Shown piece by piece: positions 1 through 8,075 of a DNA stretch of 23,667 bases. A program made the translations under genes and the position numbers. The stretch is from the NCBI GenBank assembly GCA_037441525.1, contig JBBISA010000061.1:1-23667 (forward strand), written 5' to 3'. Positions within the stretch are counted from its first letter, which is position 1. Each line of letters opens with the position of its first letter. The DNA is from SKVR01 sp037441525. Its GTDB lineage: Bacteria > Bacteroidota > Bacteroidia > Bacteroidales > UBA7960. Under the pieces are notes generated by a model. It ran no database searches and had not been told where the DNA came from. It worked only from the letters and a program-made list of their open reading frames with translations.

Positions 1-38
1 GAAGGGAGGTTTAATTACCTTCTTTCTCTATTTTTTTA
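1..38 (+). terminator. Probable intrinsic terminator of an upstream gene outside the window
   Basis: Bases 1-10 pair with 17-26 to give a 10-bp stem (two G-U wobbles) around a six-base loop, followed by a T-rich tract at 27-37. It would end a + strand transcript entering from before the window, so the GH67 gene probably has its own promoter. The stem could extend beyond the window edge. Confidence 0.5.
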
Positions 39-51
39 TCGGACAATAGTG
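33..51 (+). repeat. Intergenic element TTTTTA-Y-CGGACAATAGTG, copy 1
   Basis: A 19-base element 51 bases upstream of the GH67 start. A second copy, 18/19 identical, lies at 23621-23639 on the - strand, again upstream of a gene and in the same orientation relative to it. It directly follows the terminator T-tract. Function unknown; it may be a shared regulatory site or a dispersed intergenic repeat. Confidence 0.4.
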
Positions 52-102
52 TTTTTGAATTAATACCTGTTAAAATAATATTAATTTTAGCGCATCAAAA
101 AA

Positions 103-2253
103 ATGGAGATTATGACCCGCTTGTGCTTGCTTTTATTTTTGTTTTTTAAAATATTTAATGTTTCAGGTGAAGATGGCAGCCGTTTATGGTTGCGTTATGA
201 GCCGGTTTCCTCTGCAGTGGCAGATCAGCTGAATAACATTGTAACATCAATTTATGCCGACACCCGAAATCCATCTTTACGAATTGCAGCCACAGAATTG
301 CAAAATTCAGTAAAAGGATTTACTGGCAAGCTGTTAGCTGTTTCCACAAACCTGCAAAATGGTTCTCTTGTGCTGGTAACCGGAAGTTCTGCTCTTGTTC
401 GCCGGTTAGGCCTTACCAATGAGCTTCAGAAAATGCACACCGATGGTTATATCATACGACCTGTAAAACAGGGTAACCGCAATTATACAGTTATCGCATC
501 ACCCACTGCTGTAGGTGTTCTTTATGGTGTATTTCACTGGATTAGGAATGTGCAGACTGGTGAGTTTGCTCCCGACCAGAGAATTGTGAGCGAGCCCAAA
601 TATGATCTGAGAATGCTCAATCATTGGGACAACCTCAATGGAACCATCGAAAGGGGTTATGCAGGTTATTCCCTGTGGAAATGGAACGAGCTGCCTGCTA
701 TTATTTCTCCCAGATATGCCGAATATGCCCGAGCCAATGCATCTATAGGAATCAATGGCATGGTGCCCAACAATGTTAATGCAAACCCCCAAATATTAAG
801 TGATGAATATCTTCCCAAATTAAAAGCTCTTGCCGATATATTCCGACCTTATGGAATTAAGCTTTTCGTATCGGTAAATATGGCATCTCCGGCGGTTTTG
901 GGCGGATTGCCCAATTCCGACCCTATGGAAAGAAATGTACAGGAATGGTGGAAAAACAAGACCCGCGATATTTACAGGTTGATACCCGATTTTGGAGGAT
1001 TTCTGGTTAAGGCCAATTCAGAAGGGCAGCCGGGCCCCATGGATTATGGCCGCACCCATGCCGATGGTGCCAACATGCTTGCCCTGGCACTGAAACCCTA
1101 TTCTGGTCTTGTTATTTGGAGGGCATTTGTTTATGACCCAGGGAAAGTTGACAGAGCCAAACAGGCTGTTCTTGAATTCAAACCTTTCGATGGAGTATTT
1201 GCTGACAATGTAATAATTCAGGTGAAAAATGGCCCGGTGGATTTTCAGCCCCGCGAGCCTTTCAGCCCGCTTTTCGGACAGATGGAAAAAACACCCACAA
1301 TGGTAGAATTTCAAATTACACAGGAATATACCGGTTTCTCGAATCACCTGGTTTTTCTGGCTCCCCAGAATGAAGAAACTCTAAAAAGTGATACCTGGGC
1401 TCGTGGTGAGGGTTCTACAGTGGCAAAAATGACCGATGGCACCTTTGTGCCTGCCCGGGTAAACGCCATTGCAGGGGTTGCAAATATTGGCGAAGACACC
1501 AACTGGTGCGGGCACCACTTTGCACAAGCCAACTGGTATGCTTTTGGTCGCCAGGCCTGGGACCATACCCTTGCATCAGAACAAATTGCCGACGAATGGA
1601 TCAGAATGACATTCACCTCTGATGGCGGCTTTTTGGAGCCTGTAAAAACCATGATGCTTCAAAGCCACGAAGCAGTGGTGAATTATATGATGCCATTAGG
1701 GTTGCATCATCTGTTTGCCTGGACGCATCATTATGGGCCCGAACCATGGTGCGACATACCCGGTGCCCGCGAGGACTGGCTCCCTCGCTATTATCATAAT
1801 GCTTCTGCCTCAGGTATTGGTTTCGATCGCACCCGCAACGGTAGCGGTGCAGTTGACCAGTATTTTCCTCCGCTTAATGATTTGTTTAACAATGTGGCCA
1901 CCTGCCCCGAAATCTTTTTACTCTGGTTTCATCATTTGCCCTGGACACATACCATGAAAAACGGCCGCACCCTGTGGGATGAGTTGGCCCATAAATATCA
2001 GGAAGGGGTAGATTCAGTGCGTGAATTTCAGAAGGTGTGGGATCGCATGGAACCATGGGTAGATGCAACCCGTTTCAGGCATGTGCAGTCGCGCCTTCGC
2101 ATTCAGGCCCGCGATGCTGTGTGGTGGCGCGATGCCATTATGCTTTATTTTCAAACCTATTCGGGTTTGCCTATTCCTTATCATCTGGAAAGACCTGTGC
2201 ACGACCTGGAAGACCTGAAAAAGATCAAGCTTAACATGACCCATCATAATTAA
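103..2253 (+). CDS. aguA: GH67 alpha-glucuronidase, secreted
   Basis: Removes (4-O-methyl-)D-glucuronic acid from the non-reducing end of xylo-oligosaccharides, the GH67 specificity. The 716-residue product matches the usual family length. The N-terminus is a hydrophobic signal peptide (about residues 4-22), so the enzyme is probably periplasmic. The catalytic motifs are present: general acid Glu307 in KANSEGQPGP, and the carboxylate pair Asp380 (NGPVDFQPREP) and Glu408 (ITQEYTG). The 28-residue spacing between the pair equals that of characterised GH67 enzymes. An alternative start is Met4 at 112; neither start has a convincing Shine-Dalgarno sequence. The sugar symporter gene follows 44 bases downstream, as expected for import of the products. 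Confidence 0.96.
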   Translation: MEIMTRLCLLLFLFFKIFNVSGEDGSRLWLRYEPVSSAVADQLNNIVTSIYADTRNPSLRIAATELQNSVKGFTGKLLAVSTNLQNGSLVLVTGSSALVRRLGLTNELQKMHTDGYIIRPVKQGNRNYTVIASPTAVGVLYGVFHWIRNVQTGEFAPDQRIVSEPKYDLRMLNHWDNLNGTIERGYAGYSLWKWNELPAIISPRYAEYARANASIGINGMVPNNVNANPQILSDEYLPKLKALADIFRPYGIKLFVSVNMASPAVLGGLPNSDPMERNVQEWWKNKTRDIYRLIPDFGGFLVKANSEGQPGPMDYGRTHADGANMLALALKPYSGLVIWRAFVYDPGKVDRAKQAVLEFKPFDGVFADNVIIQVKNGPVDFQPREPFSPLFGQMEKTPTMVEFQITQEYTGFSNHLVFLAPQNEETLKSDTWARGEGSTVAKMTDGTFVPARVNAIAGVANIGEDTNWCGHHFAQANWYAFGRQAWDHTLASEQIADEWIRMTFTSDGGFLEPVKTMMLQSHEAVVNYMMPLGLHHLFAWTHHYGPEPWCDIPGAREDWLPRYYHNASASGIGFDRTRNGSGAVDQYFPPLNDLFNNVATCPEIFLLWFHHLPWTHTMKNGRTLWDELAHKYQEGVDSVREFQKVWDRMEPWVDATRFRHVQSRLRIQARDAVWWRDAIMLYFQTYSGLPIPYHLERPVHDLEDLKKIKLNMTHHN

Positions 2254-2297
2254 CCAAAGTAAACCAACCAATCATTTAAACAATCAATTTCAAGCAA

Positions 2298-3770
2298 ATG
2301 AGATCAAAATCTGAAAAAATCTCCGTAGTGGAAAAGATCGGCTACAGTCTTGGTGACTTGTCGGCCAACCTGATCTTTCAAACCCTGATGACCTTTCTTG
2401 CTTTCTTTTACACCGACATTTACCGTATACCACCCGGCGCCGCATCGGCCATTATTTTTACAGGTGGTATGATTGGTGCCTTCTTTAACCCTATTATGGG
2501 TGTAATTGCCGACCGTACCCAGACCCGCTGGGGTAAATTCCGCCCCTGGATTCTTTGGACTGCCATCCCGTTTGGTGTAATGGCTCTTCTGGCATTCACT
2601 ACCCCCGATTTCAGCGAGGGCTGGAAGATCACTTATGCCCTGATCACTTATGTTCTGTTGGTTCTGGTTTATTCGGCCAACAACCTGCCCTATGCTGCCC
2701 TTAGTGGTGTAATGACCGGCAGCATGGCCGAGCGCAACAGTATTTCTTCCTATAGGTTTGTTGCTGTAATGGTGGCTCAGTTTATTGTTCAGGTATTGTT
2801 GCTCCCCCTCGTTCTTATTTTGGGAGATGGAAGCCGCACCGTTGGCTTTGAGCGTACCATGGGGGTTTTTGCCGTTATTGGTATCGTTTTCTTCATTATT
2901 ACTTTTCTTACCACCCGCGAAAGGATTCTTCCTGCTCCCGAGCAAAAATCGAGTGTGAAGGACGACCTGCTCGACCTCATGAAAAACAAGCCCTGGGTTG
3001 TGGTGCTTACTGTAACTGTTTTCCTTTTCATTACCCTTTCTCTGCGCGGAGGTACTCTGGTATATTACTTTGAAAACTATCTCGGGGAAGAAGCCCTGGC
3101 TGTTTTTCTGCAAAATATTGGATTCAATGGATTTATTGCAGGCCTTAACAGCTTCTTTGTTGGTCTTGGCTTTGTTGGATTCCAGTGGCCCGAAGATGCA
3201 ACCACTTCTGCTTTTAGCCTTTTCAATGCCGGAGGTATCATTATGATGATTATTGGTATTGGCTTCTCCAAAAACCTGGCCGACAGGTTTGGCAAGAAGG
3301 ATGTGTTCAGGGGCGCCTTGTTTCTGTCAACCATCTTTGTGTTTGCTTTTTATTTTTTCCCGCCTCACGCTATAGGGCTCGTATTTATTAGCCAGCTGTT
3401 GCATGGATTTTTCTACGGCCTAACCATTCCTCTGTTGTGGGCAATGATTGCCGATGTGGCCGATTATTCAGAATGGAAGAACAACCGAAGGGCAACCGCC
3501 ATTATTTTCTCAGCCATGATATTCGGGCTTAAGGCTGGCTTGAGCATAGGTGGCGCATTGGTAGCCGGTATTTTGGCTGCTTATGGCTACGATGAACAAT
3601 TGGTTACCCAGTCGGCTGCTACTGTTTCTGGTATTAAACTGGCCATAAGCGTTTTCCCCACTGTTACATTTATGATCTGCGTTGCTTGCCTTTTCTTCTA
3701 TGAAATAAACAAAACCACTGAAGCTCAAATAGAGAAAGACCTTGCCGAAAGAAGAAAGAACAGGGGGTAA
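2298..3770 (+). CDS. GPH-family sugar:cation symporter (MFS)
   Basis: A 490-residue, roughly 12-helix inner-membrane carrier of the glycoside-pentoside-hexuronide:cation symporter family (MelB/XynB-like). The family marks are an Asp in helix II (Asp40), the NP pair at 64-65, and the helix II-III loop motif ADRTQTRWGKFRPW at about 71-84. A second cytosolic loop motif, ADRFGKK, follows the middle of the protein. Compared with typical members there is an extra stretch around residues 270-305 (QNIGF...WPEDATTS), probably a long loop between helices VII and VIII. Lying between GH67 and GH10 genes, it most likely imports xylo-oligosaccharides, pentosides or glucuronides; the exact substrate cannot be read from sequence. 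Confidence 0.93.
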   Translation: MRSKSEKISVVEKIGYSLGDLSANLIFQTLMTFLAFFYTDIYRIPPGAASAIIFTGGMIGAFFNPIMGVIADRTQTRWGKFRPWILWTAIPFGVMALLAFTTPDFSEGWKITYALITYVLLVLVYSANNLPYAALSGVMTGSMAERNSISSYRFVAVMVAQFIVQVLLLPLVLILGDGSRTVGFERTMGVFAVIGIVFFIITFLTTRERILPAPEQKSSVKDDLLDLMKNKPWVVVLTVTVFLFITLSLRGGTLVYYFENYLGEEALAVFLQNIGFNGFIAGLNSFFVGLGFVGFQWPEDATTSAFSLFNAGGIIMMIIGIGFSKNLADRFGKKDVFRGALFLSTIFVFAFYFFPPHAIGLVFISQLLHGFFYGLTIPLLWAMIADVADYSEWKNNRRATAIIFSAMIFGLKAGLSIGGALVAGILAAYGYDEQLVTQSAATVSGIKLAISVFPTVTFMICVACLFFYEINKTTEAQIEKDLAERRKNRG

Positions 3771-3948
3771 TACAACGATTTAATTATTAGAGATAAGAAG
3801 TAAGAATAAAACCAAGTCAGTACGGGAACTTAGAGCCCCCCCCTGACGAGTAAAATCCGGGAGGGACTTTAACATCCCATCGGGACTAACCAGAAAGATA
3901 TTACTATTTAAAGTCCAATTGCAAAAAATTAATTTAAACCAGAACGTT
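3771..3948 (+). other. Structured leader between the transporter and xylanase genes
   Basis: The 178-base gap contains a 9-bp perfect inverted repeat (GGACTTTAA at 3864-3872 with TTAAAGTCC at 3908-3916). Inside it is a small TCCC-ATC-GGGA hairpin, and upstream is a GTCAG/CTGAC pair (3816-3820 and 3843-3847) around a C-run. There is no T-tract, so it is not an obvious terminator. The sequence resembles the GGGACTTTAA-type dispersed intergenic repeats I associate with Bacteroidota, but it could also be an mRNA structure or regulator site for the xylanase gene. Confidence 0.35.
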
Positions 3949-5088
3949 ATGAAGAAAGTTGGCTCACTCAAAATTGCTTCATTGGCTTTTTCAATGATGT
4001 TGTTTTTATCATGTAAAGTACAAAAACCTGTTGACTCACTTAAGGACGCCTTCGACGGTCTGTTCTTAATCGGAACAGCCATGAATACCCCTCAGATTAC
4101 AGGGCAGGATACCCTGACACTGCCGTTGATAAAGAAACACATGAACTCTATTACGGCAGAAAACGTTATGAAAAGCGAAGTACTGCAACCAAGGGAAGGA
4201 GAGTTTAATTTTACCCTGGCCGACCAGTTTGTGCAGTTTGGTATTGATAATAAAATGCATATTGTGGGTCATACACTTATATGGCATTCACAGACACCTC
4301 GCTGGTTCTTTGTTGATGCCAACGGAAAGGATATAAGTCCTGAAGTACTTAAGCAAAGGATGAAAGACCACATTTACACAGTAGTAGGCAGATATAAAGG
4401 AAAAGTGCATGGATGGGATGTGGTAAATGAATGTATAAATGATGATGGCTCATGGAGGAATAGCAAGTTTTACCAGATACTGGGTGAAGACTTTGTGAAG
4501 TTTGCTTTCCAATATGCAGCCGAAGCCGATCCCGATGCTGAATTGTATTATAACGACTATTCCATGTTTTTGCCTGGCCGCCGGCAGGGGGTTATTAATA
4601 TGGTTAAGAATCTCCAGAATCAGGGAGTAAAAATTGATGGTATCGGTATGCAGGGGCACCTTGGCATTGATGGGCCAACCATCGAAGACTATGAAACCAG
4701 TATTTTAGCTTATGCAGATTTGGGAGTTAAGGTAATGATAACCGAGCTTGATCTTACAGTGCTCCCATTTCCAACCCGCAATATGGGCGCCGATATTTCG
4801 CTCAATATAGAATACAATAAAGAACTGAATCCATATGTGGATGGTTTGCCAGAAGATGTGGCCCTGCAACTGCACAATCGCTGGCTCGATCTGTATCGTC
4901 TTTTCATTAAGCATCACGACAAAATTGCCCGGGTAACAACCTGGGGTACAGCCGACGGTATGTCATGGAAGAACAACTGGCCTGTGCGCGGACGTAAAGA
5001 TTATCCCTTATTATTCGACCGCAATTATCAACCCAAGCCGGTTGTAGCCGATCTAATTAAAGAAGCTCTTACTGCTAATAGAAAGTAA
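3949..5088 (+). CDS. GH10 endo-1,4-beta-xylanase, lipoprotein
   Basis: Endo-acting xylanase that cuts the beta-1,4-xylan backbone. I chose the ATG at 3949 rather than the upstream in-frame TTG because it begins a clean lipoprotein signal: MKK, a hydrophobic stretch, then FLSC with the lipidated Cys22. The product is 379 residues, a single GH10 barrel without a carbohydrate-binding module. GH10 hallmarks are GHTLIWHSQTP, the acid/base Glu161 in DVVNECIND, and the nucleophile Glu266 in MITELDLT. No acidic residues follow the cysteine, so surface exposure is uncertain and a periplasmic face is possible. The next gene (GH43) starts 21 bases downstream, so the two are probably co-transcribed. Confidence 0.95.
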   Translation: MKKVGSLKIASLAFSMMLFLSCKVQKPVDSLKDAFDGLFLIGTAMNTPQITGQDTLTLPLIKKHMNSITAENVMKSEVLQPREGEFNFTLADQFVQFGIDNKMHIVGHTLIWHSQTPRWFFVDANGKDISPEVLKQRMKDHIYTVVGRYKGKVHGWDVVNECINDDGSWRNSKFYQILGEDFVKFAFQYAAEADPDAELYYNDYSMFLPGRRQGVINMVKNLQNQGVKIDGIGMQGHLGIDGPTIEDYETSILAYADLGVKVMITELDLTVLPFPTRNMGADISLNIEYNKELNPYVDGLPEDVALQLHNRWLDLYRLFIKHHDKIARVTTWGTADGMSWKNNWPVRGRKDYPLLFDRNYQPKPVVADLIKEALTANRK

Positions 5089-5109
5089 TTAACCTAAAAT
5101 CAGATTCTT

Positions 5110-6081
5110 ATGTCAAAAAAACCAAGATATCTTGTTCATGATAATTACTCCGCCGACCCATCAGCACATGTGTTCAATGGCAGAATTTATATTTACCCAT
5201 CTCATGATGTAGATGCCGGTATTCCAGAAAACGATCTGGGAGACCATTTCGACATGCGCGATTATCATGTCTATTCCATGGACGATGTTAACGGCGATGT
5301 TACTGATCATGGTGTTGTTCTTCAGGTAAAAGATATACCCTGGGCAGGACGCCAGCTGTGGGCCCCCGATGCTGCATTTAAAAACGGAAAGTATTACCTG
5401 TATTTCCCTCTGAAAGATAAGAATGATATTTTCCGCATTGGTGTAGCCCTAAGCGATAAGCCCGAAGGACCCTTTACCCCACAGCCCGACCCTATCAGGG
5501 GTAGTTTTAGCATTGATCCTGCTGTTCTGGATGATGGAAATGGAAATTTCTACATGTACTTCGGCGGTTTATGGGGCGGTCAACTTCAACGTTACCGCAA
5601 CAATAAAGCCATAGAATGTGGCAAGGAACCTGCCGATAATGAGCCTGCACTGAGTGCACGCGTTGCCAGGTTGAGCAATGATATGCTTCAGTTTGCCGAG
5701 GAACCACGCGATGTGTTGCTCCTCGACGAAAAAGGAGAACCCCTGAAGGCCGGTGACCACGATCGCCGCTATTTTGAAGGCCCCTGGATGCACAAATACA
5801 ACGGGAAGTATTATTTTTCCTATTCAACCGGCAATACTCACTTCCTTTGCTATGCCATTGGCGATAATCCTTACGGGCCTTTTACCTACAAGGGAAAAAT
5901 CCTTACCCCGGTAGTTGGGTGGACCACTCACCACTCCATTTGCGAGTTCAAAGGGAAATGGTATCTTTTCTATCACGATAGTGTTCCCTCAGGAGGTAAA
6001 ACCTGGTTGCGCAGCATCAAAGTAATTGAGCTGGAAATAAAACCTGATGGCACTATCGTTACCATTGACGGTATGTTATAG
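5110..6081 (+). CDS. GH43 beta-xylosidase/alpha-L-arabinofuranosidase, probably cytosolic
   Basis: A 323-residue single-domain five-bladed beta-propeller of GH43. It begins MSKKPRYLVH with no signal peptide or lipobox, so it should act in the cytosol on imported oligosaccharides. The catalytic triad can be placed: general base Asp16 (NYSADPSAH), pKa-modulating Asp136 (SFSIDPAVL), and general acid Glu223 (YFEGPWMHK). The architecture resembles subfamily GH43_1, whose members release xylose or arabinose from short xylan fragments; which sugar is removed here cannot be told. It follows the xylanase gene by 21 bases and is closed by a strong terminator, so it ends that transcription unit. Confidence 0.92.
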   Translation: MSKKPRYLVHDNYSADPSAHVFNGRIYIYPSHDVDAGIPENDLGDHFDMRDYHVYSMDDVNGDVTDHGVVLQVKDIPWAGRQLWAPDAAFKNGKYYLYFPLKDKNDIFRIGVALSDKPEGPFTPQPDPIRGSFSIDPAVLDDGNGNFYMYFGGLWGGQLQRYRNNKAIECGKEPADNEPALSARVARLSNDMLQFAEEPRDVLLLDEKGEPLKAGDHDRRYFEGPWMHKYNGKYYFSYSTGNTHFLCYAIGDNPYGPFTYKGKILTPVVGWTTHHSICEFKGKWYLFYHDSVPSGGKTWLRSIKVIELEIKPDGTIVTIDGML

Positions 6082-6109
6082 AAACATGGGGCGAAAGCCC
6101 CTTGTTTTT
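6082..6109 (+). terminator. Intrinsic terminator after the GH43 gene
   Basis: GGGGC-GAAA-GCCCC (6088-6101), a GC stem capped by a GNRA tetraloop, extended by an A/T-rich lower stem (6082-6086 with 6102-6106) and followed by TTGTTTTT. It begins directly after the GH43 stop codon. Confidence 0.8.
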
Positions 6110-6163
6110 GAATTTCTGAAATGACTTTGACCTTTCTGAAAATTAAAGTAATCCTATCCATGA

Positions 6164-6188
6164 CCGTCAGTTGACGCTGGCGGTTTTT
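6164..6188 (+). terminator. Second terminator-like hairpin, possible attenuator of the GH43 lipoprotein gene
   Basis: CCGTCAG (6164-6170) pairs with CTGGCGG (6177-6183), a 7-bp stem with one wobble and loop TTGACG, then TTTTT. It lies 54 bases after the previous terminator and 33 bases before the next start codon. It may be a back-up terminator, or an attenuator if the promoter lies between the two hairpins. Confidence 0.55.
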
Positions 6189-6221
6189 CAGTTTGTAATT
6201 TGTAATTTAAATACTATAATA

Positions 6222-7949
6222 ATGATGCTCAGAATTATAACATTGACCCTGGTTGCTTTGTCTGTTTTAACAGCTTGCTCAACCCAGCAAAACCCCAAGC
6301 CAATTGCCGGGAAGGCTTGGTTTGGTGAATTCCGTTACACTGGTAATGATGCTCTCTTTAACGAGAATCCACTGCCCGACGGGAAATTCTACAATCCCAT
6401 TCTTTCGGGGTTTTTCCCCGACCCCAGTATTTGCCGCAAAGGGAATGACTATTATCTGGTAAATTCAACTTTCTCTTTTTTCCCCGGAATTCCTGTTTTT
6501 CACAGTACCGACCTGGTAAACTGGCGACAGATTGGCCACGTGCTCGATAGGCCAGAGCAGTTCATCAATGTTGATCAGCCGGTATCGTATGGTATATTTG
6601 CGCCTGCCATTGAATACAATCCTGCTACCGACCTGTTTTATATGGTAACCACCTATGTGGGCGGCGGAGGAAATTTCCTGGTAACGGCACAAGACCCTGC
6701 AGGCCCCTGGAGCAATCCCATCTGGCTGCCCGAAGTGCCGGGTATCGATCCTTCCCTGTTTTTTGATGATAACGGTAAGGCCTATATCCTAAACAATCAG
6801 GATCCTGATTACCCATCCCTGTATGATGGGCATAAGGCAACCTGGATTCAGGAATTTGATGTAAAGACAAATACAACTTTCGGACCCCGTAAATTGATTC
6901 GCGACGGCGGGCATAACCTTGCCGAAAAACCTATCTGGATAGAAGGGCCGCATCTTCATAAACTTCATGGATACTATTATTTGATCCCTGCCGAAGGTGG
7001 TACCAGCATCAATCACTCACAAGTGGTATTCAGAAGCAAAAATGTGTGGGGCCCCTACGAAACCTGGGAGGGAAACCCCATCCTTACACAACGTAATCTG
7101 GACATGAACCGACCCAATCCGGTTACCAACACCGGCCACGCCGACCTTATTCAGGACCCCAATGGCGATTGGTATGCTGTTTTCCTGGCATGCAGGCCCT
7201 ATACCCCCGAAAACCATTTCAATATAGGAAGAGAAACATTTCTTTTGCCTGTATATTGGACCAATGACCTTTGGCCGGTGATACTCGACCGAGGGCTGGA
7301 AGTTCCTATGGTGGTTGATCTCCCCAAAGGTGCTTCAAACAGGGACAATGAACCCGGATTCATGAAGCGGGCTAATTTTTCATTTACTGAAGATTTTTCA
7401 GGCAAAAATATTCCCATGGAATGGTTTTTTCTACGCACCCCTGTCGAAGAATGGTATAGTTTTGAAAAAGAATATAATGGTATATGGATGGATGCACGTC
7501 CTGTTAATTTAAGGGAACGAAAACAGCCATCCTTCTTAGGCACAAGACAACGCCACCATGATTTTACTGCCCAAATAAGTCTTACATTCATCCCGTCGTC
7601 AGAAACTGAACTTGCCGGTTTGACCCTGTTTCAGAATGAAGCATTTCATTACACCCTTGGGGTAACACTTTTAGATGGAAAATATAATGTTGTCCTTCAG
7701 ATGGCAGAAGGAAATGAAGGCACAATTAACAAAGTAATGCTTGCCACCAAAGCCCTTCCTTCTTCATTCAAAGGCAATATTGAATTGAAGGCACAATTCG
7801 AAAAAGGTGCCTATTCTTTCTGGTACAAAACCGAACGCTCAGGCTGGCAAATGTTAAAGGATAATGTAGAAGCTACCTACCTTAGTACCGAAAGGGCAGG
7901 AGGGTTTATTGGTACCATACTTGCTTTATATGCATCATCGAAGGAGTAA
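6222..7949 (+). CDS. Two-domain GH43 lipoprotein (propeller plus C-terminal beta-sandwich)
   Basis: A probable exo-acting beta-xylosidase/arabinofuranosidase. I chose the ATG at 6222 (a second ATG follows at once) over the in-frame TTG at 6171, because MMLRIITLTL...LTAC is a textbook lipoprotein signal with Cys19, and the TTG lies inside the hairpin loop. The product is 575 residues. Residues ~55-350 form the GH43 propeller with base Asp67 (GFFPDPSIC), Asp176 (PGIDPSLFF) and general acid Glu241 (IWIEGPHLH). Residues ~375-570 resemble the concanavalin-like domain found C-terminal in GH43 xylosidases. Membrane anchoring contrasts with the signal-less GH43 just upstream, so the locus has one enzyme on each side of the membrane. 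Confidence 0.93.
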   Translation: MMLRIITLTLVALSVLTACSTQQNPKPIAGKAWFGEFRYTGNDALFNENPLPDGKFYNPILSGFFPDPSICRKGNDYYLVNSTFSFFPGIPVFHSTDLVNWRQIGHVLDRPEQFINVDQPVSYGIFAPAIEYNPATDLFYMVTTYVGGGGNFLVTAQDPAGPWSNPIWLPEVPGIDPSLFFDDNGKAYILNNQDPDYPSLYDGHKATWIQEFDVKTNTTFGPRKLIRDGGHNLAEKPIWIEGPHLHKLHGYYYLIPAEGGTSINHSQVVFRSKNVWGPYETWEGNPILTQRNLDMNRPNPVTNTGHADLIQDPNGDWYAVFLACRPYTPENHFNIGRETFLLPVYWTNDLWPVILDRGLEVPMVVDLPKGASNRDNEPGFMKRANFSFTEDFSGKNIPMEWFFLRTPVEEWYSFEKEYNGIWMDARPVNLRERKQPSFLGTRQRHHDFTAQISLTFIPSSETELAGLTLFQNEAFHYTLGVTLLDGKYNVVLQMAEGNEGTINKVMLATKALPSSFKGNIELKAQFEKGAYSFWYKTERSGWQMLKDNVEATYLSTERAGGFIGTILALYASSKE

Positions 7950-7981
7950 ACGTATTGATTTTTTTAGAGGTTAAAACTGTC

Positions 7982-8011
7982 TGTTGCCGTCTGCTTTTGC
8001 AGACGGCAACA
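7982..8011. repeat. Perfect 13-bp hairpin flanked by 8-bp direct repeats
   Basis: TGTTGCCGTCTGC (7982-7994) and its exact complement (7999-8011) enclose a TTTT loop. Copies of GGTTAAAA lie on both sides (7969-7976 and 8015-8022). It lies 32 bases after the GH43 stop. The hairpin could end transcription, but no T-tract follows on either strand. The flanking direct repeats give it the look of a small inserted palindromic element. Confidence 0.6.
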
Positions 8012-8075
8012 ATTGGTTAAAATTCAGGGGTTTCGGCTCCATCATTAATAATTTTATAAGTTTTTTCTTAATACA

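Noticed and set aside
2304..3113. 269-codon open frame on the - strand opposite the sugar transporter
   Set aside because: Antisense shadow of the transporter gene, with low-complexity polar composition and no family resemblance.
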